64,000 bases of DNA from JANQEU01 sp965242805 (GTDB taxonomy: Bacteria > Bacteroidota > Bacteroidia > Cytophagales > Cyclobacteriaceae). Both the position numbers and the translations under genes were made by a program. The notes beneath the pieces were generated by a model. The model did not search any database and had not been told where the DNA came from. It saw only the letters and a program-made list of their open reading frames with translations. The stretch covers positions 1,488,001-1,552,000 of the forward strand of contig CBDETD010000002.1 of NCBI GenBank assembly GCA_965242805.1, read 5' to 3'. This document shows, one piece after another, positions 37,922 through 45,569 of this stretch. How positions within the stretch are numbered: the stretch's first letter is position 1; each line of letters begins with the position of its first letter.

Positions 37922-39119
37922 TTCCTTCACACTTAAATACTTCCCAGTTGGTCGTCAGGTTCTCAAAATCATTAGCAGCATCCAGATCGGCAAACTTTAC
38001 ATTTTCTTCATTAATGCACATATCGAACGTTGATCTATCCGTTGATATGCCATCCCAAACAATATCCGGAGTTGCAAAAAAGAATTCCTTCATAAACAGT
38101 AATCCAAACTGGTTCCTGACGGTAGGAAACCAGTAGTCATTGGAAAATCGATTGTCATGGATAAACAGGTCATTTGGGTATGGGTCATAATTTTCATCTC
38201 GACGAGCAGTTTCGATATTTTCATTTAGTTGGGATTCTTCTTCCGTCTGCAATCCTTCCACCAGGTCATAACTGGCGATAGCTATCCCGACTGTTCGATT
38301 ATTGGATATTTCGTTGTGATGGATCTCAATATTACGTGTTGCTAACAGCATAATACCTGTTCCGGGAGGTACAGTGGCCACTATATTTCCTTCAGGAGCA
38401 AAGTTTCGGTAGTTATTTTCATATACTTTGTTGTTGAAGACGCGTGTGGTATGGCCGTACTGGGTCAATCCGGGAAGATCAAACACTAATATTCCACCGG
38501 TGTTGTCATAGGCTTCATTGTCATAAATCTCAACCCACTTGGAATTCTCACTTTCAATCCCTGCAACATTGTAATAAACCTTGTTTCTCCGAATGACAAC
38601 ACTGTCCGATTGCCCAACATAAATACCTGCATCCGAAGCACCAATTGCCTCACAATCTTCAATGATCACATTTTTGGACAGAACCGGATAGTATGCATAG
38701 GCCCCATTTTCCTCCTTTGGTTCTCCCGTCCATTGAGATTTGATTCTTCTAAATACAACTCCATCGGAATCAGTCACTTTAATATTATCCCCCTTCGAGT
38801 CTTCAATTGTAAAATCCTCAAAAGTCACATTTGTCATATTACTCACTTTCAAACCTTCAGCCCCCTCTTCTTGCATGGCAAATGACAATGTGGTTTTATT
38901 CATTCCTGCCCCTTTTATGGTGATCCAGGACTTTCCATCAATCAACAATCCTTTTGTAAACATGAAATCTCCTTCTGGCAGATTTACAGTGGAGCTATCC
39001 TTGACTGTGATTAGTTGAGTTTGAAGATCTCTCTCGATTGATTTCCATTGCCTTTCAGAAGTATCTTTCGAGCAAGCAAAAATTAACAGGATTGGGATTA
39101 TCAAGAATATCCGTTTCAT
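37899..39119 (-). CDS. Parallel beta-helix lipoprotein (TIGR03805-like)
   Basis: 406 residues, lipobox LIFAC (Cys16). Right-handed parallel beta-helix repeats run from about 55 to 290 (ITIKGAGMNKTTLSF, NVTFEDFTIEDSKGDNIKV, GIYVGQSDSVVIRRNKVYYN, GIMLLATRNIEIHHNEISNN). The fold is shared with polysaccharide lyases and epimerases, but I see no lyase motif. Translationally coupled to the dihaem cytochrome downstream. The pair implies an envelope redox or carbohydrate-linked process that is still unassigned. It is divergent from the gene at 39194, with 74 bases between. Confidence 0.83.
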   Translation of the reverse strand: MKRIFLIIPILLIFACSKDTSERQWKSIERDLQTQLITVKDSSTVNLPEGDFMFTKGLLIDGKSWITIKGAGMNKTTLSFAMQEEGAEGLKVSNMTNVTFEDFTIEDSKGDNIKVTDSDGVVFRRIKSQWTGEPKEENGAYAYYPVLSKNVIIEDCEAIGASDAGIYVGQSDSVVIRRNKVYYNVAGIESENSKWVEIYDNEAYDNTGGILVFDLPGLTQYGHTTRVFNNKVYENNYRNFAPEGNIVATVPPGTGIMLLATRNIEIHHNEISNNRTVGIAIASYDLVEGLQTEEESQLNENIETARRDENYDPYPNDLFIHDNRFSNDYWFPTVRNQFGLLFMKEFFFATPDIVWDGISTDRSTFDMCINEENVKFADLDAANDFENLTTNWEVFKCEGNVITPIF

Positions 39120-39193
39120 GTCCTGAAGATAATAATTTTGAGGAGTTTTGGAATATCGGTCTATCTTTAGATTACCTAACCCCCAATTAGCTT

Positions 39194-39856
39194 ATGACTC
39201 GAATCACATTTCTAATCCTTCTAATAGCGTGCAATTCCCCAAAGTCTGTTAATCGAAAGCTGAATTCAAGCGATATTCTTGCAAGGTCCATTGAATATCA
39301 TGATCCACAAGGTAACTGGTCAAAACTGCAACAGGTACTGGAATTTAAGGAAACTCGTCCAAATGGTGCTGACAGACAAACTACTGTGGTTATTGACAAT
39401 CAAAGGAGTTACTTTAAACTTAATCGTAACAATGAGGAAATACATGGGATGAGAATGGATTCATGCTTCCTGGAGAAAGGGGATGCAGATTGCTCGAGAA
39501 TAGAAATGCTGAGAAACTACTACTTATATCTTTGGGGACTTCCTATGAAACTTACCGATGAGAGTACTAACCTTTCAAACTCAGTCAGTGAGACTTCCTA
39601 CAATGGAGTCCGTTGTTATGAACTTAAAGTGACTTACGACGAAGACGAATGGTCCTATTTCTTTGATGTGGAAACGTATCGGATGATAGCATACATGTTT
39701 TACAAACCAAGGGGTGGGGAAAAAGGAGAATACATTCTTTTGGAAAATGAGATCGAGGTCCAGGGCATGAAGATACCTCAGAATAGAAGCTGGTATACAC
39801 TTCCGGACAGCTCATATCTTGGTACGGATATTCTCATTTCGGGTGCTGCCCTCTAA
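39194..39856 (+). CDS. Lipoprotein of the DUF6503 type
   Basis: 220 residues. A short lipoprotein signal (MTRITFLILLIAC, Cys13) is followed by a domain beginning LARSIEYHDPQGNW, which resembles the DUF6503 family of Bacteroidota exported proteins (LolA/LppX-like beta fold is a guess). No catalytic residues are apparent. TAATTTTG at 39133-39140 matches a -7 element but no TTG lies at the proper distance. The preceding gene is divergent and the next one is 221 bases away, so it is probably a single-gene transcript. Confidence 0.7.
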   Translation: MTRITFLILLIACNSPKSVNRKLNSSDILARSIEYHDPQGNWSKLQQVLEFKETRPNGADRQTTVVIDNQRSYFKLNRNNEEIHGMRMDSCFLEKGDADCSRIEMLRNYYLYLWGLPMKLTDESTNLSNSVSETSYNGVRCYELKVTYDEDEWSYFFDVETYRMIAYMFYKPRGGEKGEYILLENEIEVQGMKIPQNRSWYTLPDSSYLGTDILISGAAL

Positions 39857-40077
39857 AACATGAGAATCCCATTTTTATAATTTTTTGAAGATTTTTTAGG
39901 GTTCTTTTCCAATTTAGTGTACTTACTTCAAGACGCCTAAATGACTTTTCTCAAATGCAGTCCAAGGTTATCAACTTTGAAACTAAATTTGAGTAAATTT
40001 TTCGGGAGTTAAGAAACTTTCCCTTAGGAAAAAACGTCATTATTTCGGAGTTAAAGAAGCGATAAATACTAGCCAAA

Positions 40078-40968
40078 ATGAAATTAGACATTACTCACAA
40101 CACAATTCCAATTGTCGAAAATATTACCAGGCAGGAGTTTGAGGAGAAATACTTCTATCCGCAAAAACCGGTGGTTTTGAGGGGATTGTTGAAGCATTGT
40201 CCTGCTTTTGAGAAATGGAGATTCCAATACTTCAAAGATGAAATGGGTGATCTTGAAGTTGGGATTTTTGATGCGGCAATGGACCGAATGGATCGTTCCT
40301 ACAAGGAACCTCATTACAAAATGCCTTTCAGGGATTACCTGGAAGAAATTCAGAAAGGACCAACGAAGAAAAGACTATTCCTTTTCAATGCTTTCAAACA
40401 CCATCCACCTCTTTTGGATGATTTTGAGTTTCCGGATATATGTGACGGTTTCCTAAAATCATTCCCATTCATGTTCTTCGGCGGAGATGGTTCGGTAACA
40501 CGAGCACATCAGGACATGGATATGTCTTGTGTTTTCCTCACTCAATTTGAAGGTCAGAAGCGCGTGGTACTGATCGATCCTAAGTACTCAACACTGCTTT
40601 ACAGGTTCCCGTTTAATGTTCACACAGCTGTGGACATTGATCATCCGGATTTTGACAAATTTCCTGGATTGAAATATGTAAAAGGTGCTGAGACTGTCCT
40701 TGAATTTGGAGATACGCTATTTATGCCTGCTGGATGGTGGCATCACATCGAATATGTCGGAAGTGGATTCAGCATGAGTCAAAGATGTCTCAGCCCACAT
40801 TTGAAGGACAAAGTCCAGGGTGGACTGAATGTTGCTCTTCGGACCCATATTGATGAGTTGCTATTGAAAACACTAGGTGATAAGTGGTTCAAATACAAAG
40901 AACGAAAGGCTTTCGAAAGAGCTGATAAGCAAATTAAGAAATTAGAACAAGCTGAAGTAGTCGGCTAG
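40078..40968 (+). CDS. Cupin-like JmjC/FIH-type Fe(II)/2-oxoglutarate dioxygenase
   Basis: 296 residues, cytoplasmic. Cupin_8 fold; the iron triad is visible as His144-Gln-Asp146 (RAHQDMD) and a distal His222 (FMPAGWWHHIEY). The N-terminus (EKYFYPQKPVVLRGLLKHCP) is typical of FIH-like hydroxylases. The target is probably a protein side chain (ribosomal or other), as known for relatives, but cannot be named. A strong terminator follows 19 bases after the stop. The 221 bases upstream hold TAAATTTG (39984-39991) as a possible -7 element without a clear -33. Confidence 0.85.
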   Translation: MKLDITHNTIPIVENITRQEFEEKYFYPQKPVVLRGLLKHCPAFEKWRFQYFKDEMGDLEVGIFDAAMDRMDRSYKEPHYKMPFRDYLEEIQKGPTKKRLFLFNAFKHHPPLLDDFEFPDICDGFLKSFPFMFFGGDGSVTRAHQDMDMSCVFLTQFEGQKRVVLIDPKYSTLLYRFPFNVHTAVDIDHPDFDKFPGLKYVKGAETVLEFGDTLFMPAGWWHHIEYVGSGFSMSQRCLSPHLKDKVQGGLNVALRTHIDELLLKTLGDKWFKYKERKAFERADKQIKKLEQAEVVG

Positions 40969-40986
40969 AATTTAATACTAACGTGT

Positions 40987-41027
40987 AAAGGGCTATCAAT
41001 CTTTCGGTTGATCGCCCTTTCTTTTTT
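40987..41027 (+). terminator. Intrinsic terminator after the cupin dioxygenase
   Basis: Stem AAAGGGCTATCAA (40987-40999) pairs with TTGATCGCCCTTT (41008-41020), one mismatch, with an 8-base loop TCTTTCGG, then a run of six T (41022-41027). Confidence 0.92.
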
Positions 41028-41065
41028 AGGATTGGAAGCAACTCTTATTTCATCGAAAATAGCCT

Positions 41066-41686
41066 TTATTCAGCCTTTCGACCCGGATAAAATTCCAACC
41101 CGAATCCTACGGTTGATAAGTCCAAACCTATTAGTAATGTGTTATTTTTAGTCTCTTGATCAAACCCAGTGCCTGTTGTGGTCACTTTGCTGTAGGTGTA
41201 GCCTATGTTACCATAAGTCATATTGACCGCCAACCTATTTGAAAGGAAATAGACCAATCCTATATTTCCAATAATACCAAAATTTTGACTATCGGCTGAT
41301 CCGGTTCCCACTAAATTTTCGAAGTTACCGTATGAAACAGTTCCTTGAAAATAGGTTAGAAAACGTTCATCCAGTTCAAAGTACTGACGATAAAAACCAC
41401 CAAGGGAAAAATCTGTACTTTTTACAGGATCGTTGTCACCAAATTTGCTTCTCGTATGAATCACACTTGCCAGAAGTCCAATTGATTTGTCTTCGGCGAT
41501 AAAAAAGCCTACAGTTGGATCAAATCTTAGAGCTGAACTATTGATGTTTTGGTCTTGACCTTCAATATTTGATGATGTTGTACTCAAGTTGATCCCACCT
41601 CCCAGGTGGTGGGTATTCCTGTCAAATTGGGCCTTGACAACTAACGGTAAAATAAATGCTAAAATGATACTAAATCGCTTATTCAT
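41066..41686 (-). CDS. Small outer-membrane beta-barrel protein
   Basis: 206 residues. Signal peptide (MNKRFSIILAFILPLVVKAQ), then about eight amphipathic strands with aromatic girdles (HLGGGINLSTTSSN, FSLGGFYRQYFELDE, IGNIGLVYFLSNRLAVNMTYG, VGFGLEFYPGRKAE). It fits the OMP beta-brl families (PF13568/PF13505). Role unknown; such proteins are usually structural or small channels. It stands alone between the cupin gene (convergent) and the Rieske operon (same strand, 86 bases upstream). Confidence 0.78.
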   Translation of the reverse strand: MNKRFSIILAFILPLVVKAQFDRNTHHLGGGINLSTTSSNIEGQDQNINSSALRFDPTVGFFIAEDKSIGLLASVIHTRSKFGDNDPVKSTDFSLGGFYRQYFELDERFLTYFQGTVSYGNFENLVGTGSADSQNFGIIGNIGLVYFLSNRLAVNMTYGNIGYTYSKVTTTGTGFDQETKNNTLLIGLDLSTVGFGLEFYPGRKAE

Positions 41687-41772
41687 TGTATATAATTATA
41701 TTATGTGTGATATAAATAAAGACAAAACCTCTGGGATGAGAAAATGCTTCCCTTGGAAATGGGAATTTTTCT

Positions 41773-42564
41773 TTAAGAATTACACAAAGTAATTGTTGAA
41801 TCCAGATTAGCGGGAAATGTCAGTGATCGATTGAAGGTTTGAATCTTGATCACTTTCCAGTCATTTACTTCCTCAAGAAATCCATTGACGATTACGGGAA
41901 TGCCAGCATTATGGGCCAATTCAGGGATTGATCCATTTTCATGGATCAGGAAATAATAGTCAATGAACTTCCCATTTTCCCTGACGGCAAGTACTGGAGG
42001 AATTCCTCCTGATAGACAACGAATAGCACAAGATCGGTGGATTTTCTTGAAAGCCGGATTCATCACTCCAAAGAAGCACTTTGGATCTACGATCTCTCCG
42101 GAGATGTTGACTTCACCCATTTTGCGGATTTGAAAAGGGTCTGTTTCTCCCTCATGAATATCCAATATACTGTTAGGGCCTTCTGTCAGTTCCATCCATA
42201 CTTTGTCCCGATAACGAATCAATGTTCCTTGAAGCGTGATTTTCTTGGTGGTCAACGATTTGATATCTCTACCGATAAAACTATTTTCCGGTCCGGCTTT
42301 ACCGAATCCTACCAGCGGGACTGTTTTCTTTTCTCCATCGATTTCAGTCCTTAATCCCAAAACCGGATAATCTACAAGATCACCTTCCAAGGTCGTCAAT
42401 GTCCCATATTCAAATCGACTTTCGATAAATGGGTCCTCCAGCAATGTAAATCCAATTAACAATACTCCAATCCCTGCAACAAGACTCCAGAAGATCCTTT
42501 TCTTCCATCTCTTAAATTCGTTTGAATTCTGATCACTCCATCCTATGTAAAAGTCATCCTTCAT
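41773..42564 (-). CDS. Membrane-anchored hypothetical protein of the Rieske operon
   Basis: 263 residues. A cytoplasmic N-terminus of about 24 residues, one transmembrane helix (about 25-43, IFWSLVAGIGVLLIGFTLLE) and a periplasmic part made of beta segments. Near residues 155-190 lies a striking patch: GEIVDPKCFFGVMNPAFKK followed by HRSCAIRCLSGGIPPVLAV, with three cysteines and a histidine that could bind metal or form a disulfide. I do not recognise a named family. The gene is last in the Rieske operon, overlapping the preceding gene by 4 bases, so it probably works with the haem/Rieske membrane protein. Confidence 0.7.
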   Translation of the reverse strand: MKDDFYIGWSDQNSNEFKRWKKRIFWSLVAGIGVLLIGFTLLEDPFIESRFEYGTLTTLEGDLVDYPVLGLRTEIDGEKKTVPLVGFGKAGPENSFIGRDIKSLTTKKITLQGTLIRYRDKVWMELTEGPNSILDIHEGETDPFQIRKMGEVNISGEIVDPKCFFGVMNPAFKKIHRSCAIRCLSGGIPPVLAVRENGKFIDYYFLIHENGSIPELAHNAGIPVIVNGFLEEVNDWKVIKIQTFNRSLTFPANLDSTITLCNS

Positions 42565-43592
42565 ATTTTCAGGTCAATTGGTTTGACTTCAGTTCCTTCG
42601 GGATTCTTTATTGGATCAATCCAAACTTCCTTCCCTCGTAATTCTATATTATAAGTTTCTACCTTTTCAGTAAACGGAGGGGGGCTCTGGCCATTATGGG
42701 GATAATACTGATATCCATGCCAGGGGCAAGTGATACAACCATCGACTATCTTTCCTTCCCCCAATGGACCTCCCTGATGCCTGCAATAATTGTTAACTGC
42801 CGAAAGTTTATTATCATATTTGAAGATCGCCACTCTCTCACCGTTCAAAGTAACGATCCTTGCACGACCTTCATGGATTTCATCCAAATCACATGCTTTC
42901 AAAAGTTCGTTATCAGTATTTATCTGCTGATCTGGTTTTCGTTCAGTTAAACCCGTATAAATATGAACTCCCGTGACTCCGATCAATCCAATCATCATCA
43001 ACCCAAAAAGATAGAATGAGGTCTCGTTCTGAACTGCACCCAGCACTACATGCAAAATGATAAGTCCATAAGCCACATAGACCAACATATGGAGGTATTT
43101 CCAGACTTTTGGTCCAAGATTCTTCAGCCAGAAGTCGTGGCTAGTGGTCGCCATTAGGGCCAATATGACCAACGCAAAAAAACCAAGGACCTGGAAAGGA
43201 AAATTGACTATTGAACCATAATCAAGATTTGACAAAAAAACTGATCGAATTGGATTGGTATTACCCAATCTGTGGAAATTCATGATACTAAATCCACCGT
43301 GCACTGATGCCATCAGGAACATGGTCACTCCCAAATGGCGCCTGTTATAAAGTAATATTAAAAACCTTTTGTCTATCCTGGAAAGTGGTCCGATAACCAA
43401 AATTACATGCAATAACAGAAGGGCTAGCAATCCAAAAGCCCTGATCAGCAGTGTCTCGAAAGTAATTGAAGGATGTACAACAAGATGAATGACAAAGTAA
43501 GTGATCACAAAAAAAAGTACCAAAATTATTATCCCAATGTCATATTGCTTTTTCTGCTTATTCCAAAGGATCGATGTATAGCCTACGCTCAT
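42561..43592 (-). CDS. Ferric-reductase-like membrane protein fused to Rieske domain
   Basis: 343 residues. About six transmembrane helices (20-210) form a ferric-reductase/YedZ-like domain. Two helices each carry a spaced His pair, His86/His98 and His168/His181, suited to bind two b haems across the membrane. A linker leads to a C-terminal Rieske [2Fe-2S] domain with Cys270-Arg-His272 and Cys289-Pro-Trp-His292 (CRHQGGPLGEG, CPWHGY). No FAD/NAD domain is present, so the Rieske centre seems to take its place as electron donor or acceptor. Overlaps both flanking genes by 3-4 bases; it is one of three Rieske proteins in this operon. Confidence 0.85.
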   Translation of the reverse strand: MSVGYTSILWNKQKKQYDIGIIILVLFFVITYFVIHLVVHPSITFETLLIRAFGLLALLLLHVILVIGPLSRIDKRFLILLYNRRHLGVTMFLMASVHGGFSIMNFHRLGNTNPIRSVFLSNLDYGSIVNFPFQVLGFFALVILALMATTSHDFWLKNLGPKVWKYLHMLVYVAYGLIILHVVLGAVQNETSFYLFGLMMIGLIGVTGVHIYTGLTERKPDQQINTDNELLKACDLDEIHEGRARIVTLNGERVAIFKYDNKLSAVNNYCRHQGGPLGEGKIVDGCITCPWHGYQYYPHNGQSPPPFTEKVETYNIELRGKEVWIDPIKNPEGTEVKPIDLKI

Positions 43593-43723
43593 TTTTCCAC
43601 CTCCATTTTCGTCTCACCAGGGAAAACTGGTTTATTCACAAAAGCATAAATCGATAATACTAATGTTATCAACCCAATAACGATCCATGTGGTCACATGC
43701 TTTATTCTCTGATTTCTGGTCAT
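43589..43723 (-). CDS. 44-residue single-span membrane protein
   Basis: Small gene filling the gap between two operon members. Start ATG 43723 directly follows the TAA of the upstream gene. Its TGA overlaps the ATG of the ferric-reductase/Rieske gene (ATGA), a typical coupling. The product has one transmembrane helix (TWIVIGLITLVLSIYAFV) after a basic N-terminus (MTRNQRIKH) and an acidic C-terminus (GETKMEVEK). The exact fit on both sides argues it is real. A small accessory subunit of the membrane complex is likely; no family recognised. Confidence 0.7.
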   Translation of the reverse strand: MTRNQRIKHVTTWIVIGLITLVLSIYAFVNKPVFPGETKMEVEK

Positions 43724-43927
43724 TTAGTTACGGACAAGTTTTATTAATAATACCAACCACAACAATATACTGCCAGGTAAAAGAATCAGTTTAAAATGCC
43801 ATGGACTACCACTGACACCATCATCCAGTTTCTGTGCTCCGTAGATAATGAAGTAAATCCCAAAGATCAAACCGATCACTAGATAGATCCCCATGAGGAG
43901 AAGAAATATGTCGATAATGGCAGTCAT
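43724..43927 (-). CDS. 67-residue two-helix membrane protein
   Basis: Two transmembrane helices (about 3-30, IIDIFLLLMGIYLVIGLIFG, and 45-63, FKLILLPGSILLWLVLLIKL) with a short loop containing DDGVSGSPWHF. The start overlaps the stop of the FMN/Rieske gene by 4 bases and the stop abuts the 44-residue gene, so it belongs to the Rieske operon. Probably a small membrane subunit; resemblance to small subunits found beside ferric-reductase-like proteins is only by size and place. Confidence 0.72.
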   Translation of the reverse strand: MTAIIDIFLLLMGIYLVIGLIFGIYFIIYGAQKLDDGVSGSPWHFKLILLPGSILLWLVLLIKLVRN

Positions 43928-45567
43928 GGATTTACACCAGCGTATTTTATTCCAGTAAGTCTGTAGATGTCATGATCAAAGGTTGTGAGATCCTCAATTG
44001 TGAATTTATTGATATCATCATGACCACAAGCTCGAGCAAGGATCTTCATAAGATCACGAGAGGCATTGAAGAAATTTGCCAGGCGTTTCGATGACTTTAC
44101 GATTTCCAAGCGGGCTCGGAGGTGGTCTTTCTGAGTCGCAATCCCTACAGGGCAGTTATTTGTGTGACATGCTCTCATTCCCAAACACCCAATTGCCTGC
44201 AATGCTGAGTTGGAAACAGCAATCGCATCTGCTCCCAAGGCCAATGCCTTGACAAAATCGGAGGGTACCCTTAACCCACCCGTAATAATGAGACTAACAC
44301 CTTCTGCTTTTTGCTTATCAAGATGCTTCCTGGCTCTAGCAAGTGCGGGGATTGTGGGTACGTTAATATGATTTCTAAGAATGATAGGTGCGGCACCGGT
44401 CCCTCCACCTCTCCCATCAAGGATTATATAGTCTACCCCAACTTCCAAAGCGAAATCCAGGTCCTCCTCGATCCTGCTTGCTGCAATTTTGAAACCCACT
44501 GGTATTCCTCCCGTCTCATCTCTCACTGTATCCACAAAAACCTGAAAGTCTTTCACAGTCCTTAGATCGGTAAAAGTTGCAGGACTGATTGCCGAGGTGC
44601 CGGGTGTCAATCCCCGGACTTCAGCGATTTCCCCAACTACTTTATGACCCGGAAGGTGGCCACCAGTTCCTGTTTTCGCACCCTGCCCACCTTTGAAATG
44701 AAATGCCTGGACTTTTTTCAGTTTCTCCCAGTCAAATCCAAACTTTGCCGAGGCCAATTCATAAAGATACCTTGAGTTTGCCGCCTGTTCATCGGGTAAC
44801 ATTCCTCCTTCGCCCGAACATATACCAGTCCCTGCCATTTCAGCTCCTTTTGAAAGTGAAATTTTAGCTTCCCTAGAAAGGGCACCAAACGACATGTCCG
44901 AAACAAAAACGGGCAGATCAAATTCAAGGGGTTTTTTTGCCTTGGGACCGATCACGACTTTAGTGTTGACCTCGTCTTCATCAAGGAGTGGTTTCCTGCT
45001 TAATTGAGCAGGTAAAACCTGAATGTTTTCCCATTTTGGGAGTGTATTGCGATCAACACCCATAGCAGTGGTCTGGCCATGATGACCAAATTCCTCAAGG
45101 CCATTTTTTGCCAGAGCGTTGATGTACTGTGTATAAGGTTCGGTATCCTCCGGATGCGTATCCTGATATTTCCCTAAGTACTCATCTTCATTGAAACGAG
45201 ATGGAGTTACTTTATCTTCAAAATATTGCACATCTGCCTCATCAATGTATACATCTCCTTCATGGATCGCCACAACAAATTTTTCAAGGCATTCATCCGG
45301 AGCATATTCACTTACCCCGGTGTCATACCTGTAATCCCAGTTGTGCAATCCACAAATCAAGTTTTTTCCCGAAATAAAGCCATCTGCAAGGAGTGCTCCC
45401 CGATGGTGACATCTTCCATATAAGACGGAAATGTCTTCACCGAATTTGATCACTACCAGATCCGTATTTAATGCTCTGGCGTAAGTCGGCTCCTTATCTT
45501 TGATATTTGCCAGCGCTAAGAGTTTCAGCGGTTTTTCTAAGTCCTTATAATCTTTGTATTTCTCCAT
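43924..45567 (-). CDS. Rieske domain fused to FMN glutamate-synthase-like enzyme
   Basis: 547 residues, cytoplasmic. The N-terminal Rieske domain has Cys53-His-His55 (CHHRG) and Cys72-Gly-Leu-His75 (CGLHNWD). From about 165 on it is a GltB2-type FMN-binding TIM barrel: FVSDMSFGALSREAKISLSKGA, FHFKGGQGAKTGTGGHLPG, ILDGRGGGTGAAP, and CHTNNCPVGIATQ with cysteines placed as for the 3Fe-4S cluster of glutamate synthase. No glutaminase domain. It may pass electrons between FMN, Fe-S and the Rieske centre; the substrate is unknown. Its start is 2 bases from the ThDP gene stop and its stop overlaps the next gene. Confidence 0.85.
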   Translation of the reverse strand: MEKYKDYKDLEKPLKLLALANIKDKEPTYARALNTDLVVIKFGEDISVLYGRCHHRGALLADGFISGKNLICGLHNWDYRYDTGVSEYAPDECLEKFVVAIHEGDVYIDEADVQYFEDKVTPSRFNEDEYLGKYQDTHPEDTEPYTQYINALAKNGLEEFGHHGQTTAMGVDRNTLPKWENIQVLPAQLSRKPLLDEDEVNTKVVIGPKAKKPLEFDLPVFVSDMSFGALSREAKISLSKGAEMAGTGICSGEGGMLPDEQAANSRYLYELASAKFGFDWEKLKKVQAFHFKGGQGAKTGTGGHLPGHKVVGEIAEVRGLTPGTSAISPATFTDLRTVKDFQVFVDTVRDETGGIPVGFKIAASRIEEDLDFALEVGVDYIILDGRGGGTGAAPIILRNHINVPTIPALARARKHLDKQKAEGVSLIITGGLRVPSDFVKALALGADAIAVSNSALQAIGCLGMRACHTNNCPVGIATQKDHLRARLEIVKSSKRLANFFNASRDLMKILARACGHDDINKFTIEDLTTFDHDIYRLTGIKYAGVNP

Positions 45568-45569
45568 TC

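Noticed and set aside
39133..39140. TAATTTTG as promoter of the DUF6503-like gene
   Set aside because: Fits the -7 consensus but no TTG at 17-23 bases upstream; not called.
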